In this document: positions 31,249 through 36,840 of the stretch, piece after piece
How positions within the stretch are numbered: the first letter of the stretch is position 1
How the letters are laid out: each line of letters opens with the position of its first letter
Origin: Bacillota bacterium
Lineage (GTDB): Bacteria > Bacillota > Dethiobacteria > DTU022
Reading direction: 5' to 3'
Assembly: GCA_018400435.1 (NCBI GenBank)
Contig: JAGYMW010000018.1
Coordinates: 1 to 36,840, forward strand
DNA length: 36,840 nt
Notes under the pieces: model-generated
The model's database searches: none
Told to the model about the DNA's origin: nothing
What the model saw: only the letters and a program-made list of their open reading frames with translations
Program-made: the position numbers and the translations under genes

Positions 31249-32718
31249 TTGTCCGTAAAGCCCGGTGAAACCAACAATAGTCAAACCCCATTAAGGCGTA
31301 TATTTATACTGCTGGCAGCGGTGCTGGTCCTGGTTGTCCTGTACCTCCTGCCTATTAATATTTTTAATGCTACCGGGGTAGAGCCCTTGCTGACTGCGGA
31401 AGGGAAAGCAGCCCTGGCTGTTCTTGCTTTTGTTATTACCCTCTGGGTTACGGAAGCGGTTCCTTTCGTTATTGCTGCTCTCATTGGTCTTCTTCTGGTG
31501 CCTCTGCTGGGCCTGCATCCTTTAAAAGAGACGGTAGCCTATGGTTTTGGCAATACGGTGGTAGTCTTCTTTATCGGTATTCTGGTCATTTCTTCGGGGT
31601 TGACCCGTTCCGGTCTTGCAGATCGCCTGACGGCGGCGATCATCAATCGGGTCGGCTTCAATCCGCGTAAACTGGTCCTTGTATTTATGATGCTTGGGGC
31701 GCTGCTTTCCATGTGGATAGTGAACATGTCGGTATCGGCTATTTTACTGCCAGTAGCCTTAAACATTTTGCATCGTTGCAGGGCTCTGCCACTGAAAAGC
31801 AATTTTGGCCGTTCCCTGATGATCGCTGTAGCCTGGGGGCCGGCTATTGGTGGCATATCAACTCCGGTTGGCAACGGAGCCAATGTTGTCGCTCTCGGCT
31901 ATCTGCGTGATCTGGCCGGGATCCAGATTGATTTTCTACGCTGGATGATTGTCGGCGTGCCGGCAGCCCTCCTGATTTTACCCCTGGCTTACCTTTTGCT
32001 GGTCAGGGTTTTCCCTCCCGAACCGGTATCAGAGGAGATCCTTGCCGGACTGCCTGTGAAGGGGTCGGCAAAAAAGGAAAAATTAACCGCCCGGGAAATT
32101 AAAGCATTAACAATTTTTTTATTGGCCGTTGTATTCTGGGTTGGTGATCCCCTCCTTGTTCTGCTTTCCGGTTACTCGGTACCTATCGAAATAGTAGCCC
32201 TGGCTGCTGCTGTCCTTTTCTTTCTGCCGGGAATTGACCTCTTAAGCTGGAAAGAAGCCCAGAAAGATGTAGACTGGGGGGCAATCGTTCTCATTGCCGC
32301 CGGCCTTTCCTTGGGATCAGTAGTTTACGAAACGGGAGCAGCCGGCTGGTTGTCGGCCATCGCCTTTTCACCCCTTGGGAATCTTACACTGGCTGTTAGA
32401 ATTATTCTGGCTGTTATGGCTGTGGAGATCCTGAAAGTATTCTTTTCCAGCAATACTGTAACCGGTGTAATTATGGTGCCCCTTGTGATTGCGCTCGCGG
32501 CGGAGCTAAACCTAAACCCCTGGATGCTGGCCGGACCGGTGGCCATAGCCACTTCCCTTGCTTTTCTGCTGGTAACTTCCAGTCCCACCAATGTCATACC
32601 CTATTCAGCCGGTTATTTTTCAATCCGGGATTTTCTGAAGGCGGGATTGCTTTTGACCCTGATCGTGCCTTTCTGCATCACCGCCTCTTTTCTGATCTTC
32701 GGATCTTTTCTTCATTGA
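31249..32718 (+). CDS. DASS-family (SLC13) anion symporter
   Basis: A 489-residue polytopic membrane protein with about 11-12 hydrophobic helices. DASS signatures include LWVTEAVPFVIAALIGLLLVPLLG near the start, a first SNT-like motif region around GGISTPVGNGANVVALG and a second around LVTSSPTNVIPYSAGYFS. Such carriers import dicarboxylates, citrate or sulfate, usually with sodium. It starts at TTG 31249 with GAAGGGA upstream; no ATG is close. The substrate cannot be assigned. 45 bp before the DUF362 gene. Confidence 0.9.
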   Translation: MSVKPGETNNSQTPLRRIFILLAAVLVLVVLYLLPINIFNATGVEPLLTAEGKAALAVLAFVITLWVTEAVPFVIAALIGLLLVPLLGLHPLKETVAYGFGNTVVVFFIGILVISSGLTRSGLADRLTAAIINRVGFNPRKLVLVFMMLGALLSMWIVNMSVSAILLPVALNILHRCRALPLKSNFGRSLMIAVAWGPAIGGISTPVGNGANVVALGYLRDLAGIQIDFLRWMIVGVPAALLILPLAYLLLVRVFPPEPVSEEILAGLPVKGSAKKEKLTAREIKALTIFLLAVVFWVGDPLLVLLSGYSVPIEIVALAAAVLFFLPGIDLLSWKEAQKDVDWGAIVLIAAGLSLGSVVYETGAAGWLSAIAFSPLGNLTLAVRIILAVMAVEILKVFFSSNTVTGVIMVPLVIALAAELNLNPWMLAGPVAIATSLAFLLVTSSPTNVIPYSAGYFSIRDFLKAGLLLTLIVPFCITASFLIFGSFLH

Positions 32719-32763
32719 TTTTATGCCCATGAGAATCTTTTATACTTGCCGGGAGGATGTAGG

Positions 32764-34089
32764 ATGCGCCGATATCAGGTTTCCATTGTTCGCTATGAAA
32801 AGCCGTATCAGTCGGTGCAGAAAGCAATTCTGGACTGCAACGGCCTGGCGAAGATGGCCACCGGAGCGCGGGTTTTTATCAAACCGAATATCGTTTTTTG
32901 GACCCGCGCCTGCTCTTTCCCGAAGTGGGGTATGATCACTACATCGCGTCTCTTGGAAGATGTGGTGAAAGTAATTAAGGAGCATGGGATAAAGGATATC
33001 ACCATCGGTGAGGGGATGGTTGCCGATCCCGGAGATGAAGATACTCCCATCCATGCTTTCCGGGCGCTTGGCTACGAAACCCTCCGGAAAAAATATGGGG
33101 TCAAGTATGTCAATGTAATGAAAAGGCCTTTCCGTAAGATCGAACTGGAAGGCGGGATAAGCCTTAATTACAATGAAGATATCCTGGGCAGCGATTTCGT
33201 GGTTGATCTTCCCGTCCTAAAAACACATAACCAGACTGTTGTCAGCCTGGGGCTGAAAAACCTGAAAGGGACAATCGATATTGCTTCCCGCAAGAAATGC
33301 CACAGCCCCGACAGGCGGAAAAATCTTCACTATCATATCGCCAGGCTGGCCGATCCCCTGCCCCCGATTCTAACTGTTATTGACGGTATCTACAGTCTGG
33401 AGCGCGGGCCGGGATTTGACGGCAGGATGCATCGCAAAAACCTCTTGATCGCCTCGGGTGACCTTCTTTCTGCTGATATGGTTGGCGCCAGGATACTGGG
33501 TTATGAACCGTCCTTTGTAGAGCACCTGGCTGCGGCGATTGAAAGGGTGGGCCGGCCGAAAGATCTTTCCGACATAGAAGTAATCGGCGGAAGAATTGAA
33601 GATACAGTGTCCCACCATGAATTTGATTTTCCCTACAGCAGGGACCAGTGGGGGGAAGTGCCTCTCGCGCTGGCCAGGCAGGGTATAAAAGGGCTGTTTT
33701 ACAGGAAATTTGACAGCACCCTGTGTACCTACTGCTCGAGACTGAATGGCCTTATCCTGACCGCTATCCGGCAGGCCTGGCAGGGTCAGCCGTGGGACGG
33801 AGTGGAAGTGCTGACCGGCAAGCTGATGGAACCGACGCCGGGGATGAAGGCAACCGTCCTGATCGGGGAATGTATGTACCGCCGCAACAGAAATCACCCG
33901 GCCATCCGGAAAAGGTTAGCTGCCAGGGGATGCCCGCCCGATCCCGCCGGGATTGTCAGGGCACTCAACGGAGCGGGGATTCCTGTAGAAGCGGAACTTT
34001 TTTCGCAGATCGATACTCTGCCCGGCTTTTTCATGGTCCGCTACGAGAACAATCCGGAATTTGATGAATCCTTTTTCAGGATCGACTGA
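32764..34089 (+). CDS. DUF362-domain protein
   Basis: A 441-residue DUF362 protein. The N-terminal block (VFIKPNIVFW, then ITIGEGMVADPG) and the central FVVDLPVLKTHNQTVVSLGLKNLKGTIDIASRKKCH are diagnostic, followed by VIDGIYSLERGPGFDGR and DMVGARILGYEP. Near residue 325 there is LCTYCSRLNG, a CxxC pair often seen in this family. DUF362 proteins are sometimes fused to ferredoxins; none is fused here. The biochemical role is unknown. The ATG at 32764 has GGGAGG 7 bases upstream. 34090-34349 after it has no gene. Confidence 0.85.
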   Translation: MRRYQVSIVRYEKPYQSVQKAILDCNGLAKMATGARVFIKPNIVFWTRACSFPKWGMITTSRLLEDVVKVIKEHGIKDITIGEGMVADPGDEDTPIHAFRALGYETLRKKYGVKYVNVMKRPFRKIELEGGISLNYNEDILGSDFVVDLPVLKTHNQTVVSLGLKNLKGTIDIASRKKCHSPDRRKNLHYHIARLADPLPPILTVIDGIYSLERGPGFDGRMHRKNLLIASGDLLSADMVGARILGYEPSFVEHLAAAIERVGRPKDLSDIEVIGGRIEDTVSHHEFDFPYSRDQWGEVPLALARQGIKGLFYRKFDSTLCTYCSRLNGLILTAIRQAWQGQPWDGVEVLTGKLMEPTPGMKATVLIGECMYRRNRNHPAIRKRLAARGCPPDPAGIVRALNGAGIPVEAELFSQIDTLPGFFMVRYENNPEFDESFFRID

Positions 34090-34104
34090 TCAAACAAAGA
34101 TGAA

Positions 34105-34128
34105 GATAAAGATATAATGATAAAGATA
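34105..34128. repeat. Direct repeat GATAAAGATA in the gap after the DUF362 gene
   Basis: GATAAAGATA occurs at 34105-34114 and 34119-34128, in a purine-rich tract of GATGAA/GATAAA units (34099-34135). TATAAT at 34113-34118 overlaps it and might be a -10, but no -35 is clear. Nothing else is recognisable in 34090-34349. Confidence 0.4.
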
Positions 34129-34349
34129 ATGAAGACTTGATGACTGTCCCGGTAGCGAAAATCAAATTTTTGCAGGGATCTACAGTTTTCCAATTTCCTT
34201 AGCTTAAAAAGGATATTAAGTTAACTCGTTGTATATATTACTATTAAAAATGGCCGGTTAATTAAGAATAGTTTTTATTCGAAGAGCAAGTTTTTTGCTT
34301 TGTCCTTCAAACATCATGATCAATATTGGAATGACGAGGTTAAGATTAT

Positions 34350-36581
34350 TTGCAAATTAACCTGAGCGATTTTCTGAGAAAAAAAGAAAATTTTCGGCTG
34401 CTGCTGGTCGTTTTCCTGCTGCTGATTCTTTTTGTCAGCCTCTATCTTTTTTTGGTCCTGCCAGCCCTGAGATCGGGTATTTACCGGGAAAAAGAGGTTT
34501 TCACCAGTGAAATGGTGGACAACGGGTTGGCTGTAATCGACCATTTCAGGAACCTGGAAGACCAGGGAATATTAAGTGCTGAAGAGGCGAAGGAAGAAGC
34601 TGCCCGGCTGATCCGGGAAATGCGCTACGGTGAAGATGATCGGGATTATTTCTGGATTATCGATTATGATGCTACCGTGATTGTGCACCCCTTCCGGCCG
34701 GAACTGGAAAAAACAGATGTTTCTGAAACTGAAGATGAAACTGGCTTTTTGCTTTTCCGGGAAATGGTCAGGATTGCCCGGGAAGATGGCGCTGGACATC
34801 TCACTTACCAGTGGCAGTACTATGACGACAGCGAGCGGACAGGGGGTAAGCTTTCCTATGTAGCAGCTTATGAACCCTGGCAGTGGATTGTCGGCACCGG
34901 TATTTACCTTACTGATCTGGATGCGGCTGCTGCCAGACATCAGAATATAGCGGCCCTGGCTCTGACGGTTATTTTTGCCCTTACCGTCACCGTTACTTAT
35001 TATTACTACCGCGGTCGAGAAAAAGAAGAGGAATTGTTAAAGACTGAAGAAAAATACCGCCTCATTGCTGAAAATACTGCCGATACCATTACCCTCATGG
35101 ATATGGACCTCAATTATATCTATGTCAGCCCGTCCATTTACAATCTGCGGGGTTTTACATCTTCGGAAGCCCTGGAACGGACCCTGGAACAGACCTTAAC
35201 TCCCGAATCGCTGTGTCTAATCATGGAGACCATGCAGCGGGAGATGCAGTTGCTTGCGGAAGGCAAGGCTGATTTTAAAAAGACCCTTCAGATGGAGTTG
35301 GAAGAATACAAAAAGGACGGTTCGACGGTCTGGGTCGAAAACTCCCTGTCGTACATGAAAAACAAAGCCGGGGAGCCAATAGGGATTATCTGCGTATCCA
35401 AGGATATCACGGAGAGGAAAAGGCATGGGGAGAAATTGAATAAAGAACAGCAGGAAAAGAATCTCATTTTGGAAAACCTGGCCGAACTGGTTACGTACAT
35501 GGATAAAGATATGCGGATCAACTGGGCTAACCGTCTGGTTGCCGAAATCCACCAAAAAAAACCTTCTGATTATATCGGTGAAAAATGTTTTAGAGCCTGG
35601 CACGGGTACACTGAACCATGTCCGGGGTGCCCGGTGGTGGAATGCCTTGACACCGGCCGCAGGACCCTGAATACCGTCGAATATCCGGACGGTAGCTGCT
35701 GGAGAGTAACCGGTACTCCCGTTTATGATCAGAACGGTGAAATAATAGGGGCGCTCGACACTTCTCTTGACATTACCGAGCTGAAAGAAACGGAAAAAGA
35801 GCTGAAGCGTCTTAATGAGGAACTGGAACAGAGAGTCCGCGAACGGACAGCTGAACTGGAGAAGACCAACCGGGAGCTCACTGCTTTTACATATTCCGTA
35901 TCGCATGACCTGCGCGCCCCCCTGCGCAGTATAGGAGGTTTCAGTGAAGCGGTTCTCGAGGACTACGGTGAATATCTCGACGATCAGGGTGTGGATTATC
36001 TGCAGAGAGTTTGTGCTTCCGCCCGCCGGATGAACAACCTGATTGACGATCTTCTCAAGTTATCCCGTGTAACCAGGCAGGAGTTGCACAGGGATTGCAT
36101 CAACCTGACGGATATGGCCGAAGCTTATGCCAGACAACTGCAAGAAAAAGATCCGCAGCGCAGGTTCGAATTCGTCATCGCGGAAGGGCTTGAAGCTGTC
36201 GGAGATGCTGCCCTGCTGCGTATAGCTTTGGAAAACATGCTCGATAATGCCTGGAAGTTTACAGCAACTTCTGATCCCGGACGCATAGAAGTAGGCTGTT
36301 TTAAAAAAGAGAACAGGACGATCTATTTCATCCGTGACAACGGGATCGGTTTCGATATGGCTTATGCCGAGGATCTATTTAAACCCTTCCGGAGACTTCA
36401 TCCCCCCGATGAATATCCCGGAACTGGCATTGGTTTAAGCATCGTCCAGAGGATCATAGACAGGCACGGCGGCAGAATATGGGCGGAAAGGAAGCCAGGA
36501 GAGGGGGCCTCATTTTATTTTACCCTCGACCTTTGTGAACAAGAAGACGTTACCAATGAACATCCGAGGAGGAATATATGA
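34350..36581 (+). CDS. Cache-PAS-PAS sensor histidine kinase
   Basis: A 743-residue membrane sensor kinase. TM1 (about residues 18-42); an extracytoplasmic single Cache domain (about 45-195) with [22 protein letters not shown] and [13 protein letters not shown]2 (about 202-222); PAS1 (about 232-355); PAS2 (about 370-485) with a cysteine cluster C413, C424, C427, C432. A coiled linker follows, then HisKA with H519 in [11 protein letters not shown] and an HATPase domain with [17 protein letters not shown] and GTGIGLSIV. It is orphan: no response regulator is adjacent, and its stop overlaps the threonine aldolase start. TTG at 34350 follows CGAGGT. Cache domains often bind carboxylates, fitting the transporter upstream (inference). 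Confidence 0.92.
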   Translation: MQINLSDFLRKKENFRLLLVVFLLLILFVSLYLFLVLPALRSGIYREKEVFTSEMVDNGLAVIDHFRNLEDQGILSAEEAKEEAARLIREMRYGEDDRDYFWIIDYDATVIVHPFRPELEKTDVSETEDETGFLLFREMVRIAREDGAGHLTYQWQYYDDSERTGGKLSYVAAYEPWQWIVGTGIYLTDLDAAAARHQNIAALALTVIFALTVTVTYYYYRGREKEEELLKTEEKYRLIAENTADTITLMDMDLNYIYVSPSIYNLRGFTSSEALERTLEQTLTPESLCLIMETMQREMQLLAEGKADFKKTLQMELEEYKKDGSTVWVENSLSYMKNKAGEPIGIICVSKDITERKRHGEKLNKEQQEKNLILENLAELVTYMDKDMRINWANRLVAEIHQKKPSDYIGEKCFRAWHGYTEPCPGCPVVECLDTGRRTLNTVEYPDGSCWRVTGTPVYDQNGEIIGALDTSLDITELKETEKELKRLNEELEQRVRERTAELEKTNRELTAFTYSVSHDLRAPLRSIGGFSEAVLEDYGEYLDDQGVDYLQRVCASARRMNNLIDDLLKLSRVTRQELHRDCINLTDMAEAYARQLQEKDPQRRFEFVIAEGLEAVGDAALLRIALENMLDNAWKFTATSDPGRIEVGCFKKENRTIYFIRDNGIGFDMAYAEDLFKPFRRLHPPDEYPGTGIGLSIVQRIIDRHGGRIWAERKPGEGASFYFTLDLCEQEDVTNEHPRRNI

Positions 36582-36840
36582 TGATTGATTTGCGCAGTGA
36601 TACTGTTACCCTGCCCACCGATGAAATGCGGCAGGCTATTTACAGAGCTGAAGTAGGAGACGATGTTTATGGTGAGGATCCATCGGTCAACCGCTTACAG
36701 GAGATGGCTGCCGAGATGCTCGGCAAAGAAGCGGCCATGCTGGTACCCAGCGGGACAATGGGCAACCAGATTTCCGTTCTGGCCCATACCCGCCCCGGCA
36801 CGGAGATTATACTGGAAGCGGATTCGCATATCTATTATTA
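36578..36840 (+). CDS. ltaE: Low-specificity L-threonine aldolase, 5' part only
   Basis: The first 87 codons of a PLP enzyme that cleaves threonine to glycine and acetaldehyde. [60 protein letters not shown] and EADSHIYY match the family opening exactly. GAGGAGG precedes the ATG at 36578, which overlaps the kinase stop as ATGA; a second ATG follows at 36581. It runs off the window end. It would supply glycine for the cleavage system encoded at 7.5-16 kb. Confidence 0.95.
   Translation, partial: MMIDLRSDTVTLPTDEMRQAIYRAEVGDDVYGEDPSVNRLQEMAAEMLGKEAAMLVPSGTMGNQISVLAHTRPGTEIILEADSHIYY

Overview
The window looks like chromosome from an anaerobic, Gram-positive (Bacillota, Clostridia-like) bacterium of moderate GC content. 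The signs are strong GGAGG-type ribosome binding sites, frequent GTG/TTG starts, ATGA/GTGA gene overlaps, a two-subunit glycine decarboxylase (GcvPA/GcvPB), a LipM-type octanoyltransferase, a flavin/Fe-S diaphorase cassette and lipoproteins with Gram-positive lipoboxes. I cannot name a species. No tRNA, rRNA, CRISPR array, prophage or intact insertion sequence is visible.

Layout. 1-531 is decayed mobile DNA: a frameshifted IS3-type OrfA remnant and a 131-bp palindromic element with a second, inverted copy near 30.3 kb. 532-4211 holds a SurA/PrsA-like lipoprotein (minus strand), a 41-residue mini-lipoprotein and a PhoPR-like two-component system, with phased TGYAAA repeats in the divergent promoter region. 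4318-6809 holds alanine dehydrogenase, an NmrA-like reductase and a cupin. 6810-7200 holds a remnant of class II fructose-bisphosphate aldolase in which the N-terminal and C-terminal codons are fused directly.

7200-17252 is the centre of the window. A tandem glycine riboswitch with an intrinsic terminator leads into gcvT-gcvH-gcvPA-gcvPB. This is followed by two radical-SAM genes (LipS2/LipS1 type, the non-LipA lipoyl synthase), lipM, dihydrolipoyl dehydrogenase and an NAD-kinase-like gene. Together they form a complete glycine cleavage system with its own lipoate assembly line: LipM puts octanoate on GcvH, the LipS pair inserts sulfur, and Lpd reoxidises the dihydrolipoyl arm.

17386-20512 is a three-gene NuoE/NuoF/HoxU-like NADH diaphorase with no hydrogenase or formate dehydrogenase catalytic subunit beside it. 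20621-22075 is an asparagine-synthetase-like protein whose glutaminase half has lost its catalytic cysteine and its glutamine-binding motifs. It has a near-consensus promoter and a hairpin at the predicted transcription start. 22194-26343 carries two HAD phosphatases, a sirtuin, a small two-helix membrane protein, a CBS-domain protein and a class I aminotransferase.

26374-30110 is thiamine salvage: thiamine pyrophosphokinase on the plus strand converges with a minus-strand ABC transporter operon (MTH1187/YkoF-like protein, permease, ThiY-like lipoprotein, ATPase) behind a TPP riboswitch and terminator. 30471-36840 holds a LapA-domain coiled-coil protein, a DASS anion symporter, a DUF362 protein, a Cache-PAS-PAS histidine kinase and the start of threonine aldolase.

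Alanine dehydrogenase, the glycine cleavage system, threonine aldolase, an aminotransferase and an NADH diaphorase suggest amino-acid-oxidising or glycine-linked one-carbon metabolism (inference). The most promising observations are the LipS1/LipS2-LipM-GCS locus, the glutaminase-dead asparagine synthetase homologue with its leader hairpin, the aldolase deletion remnant, and the phased repeats beside the mini-lipoprotein and two-component genes.
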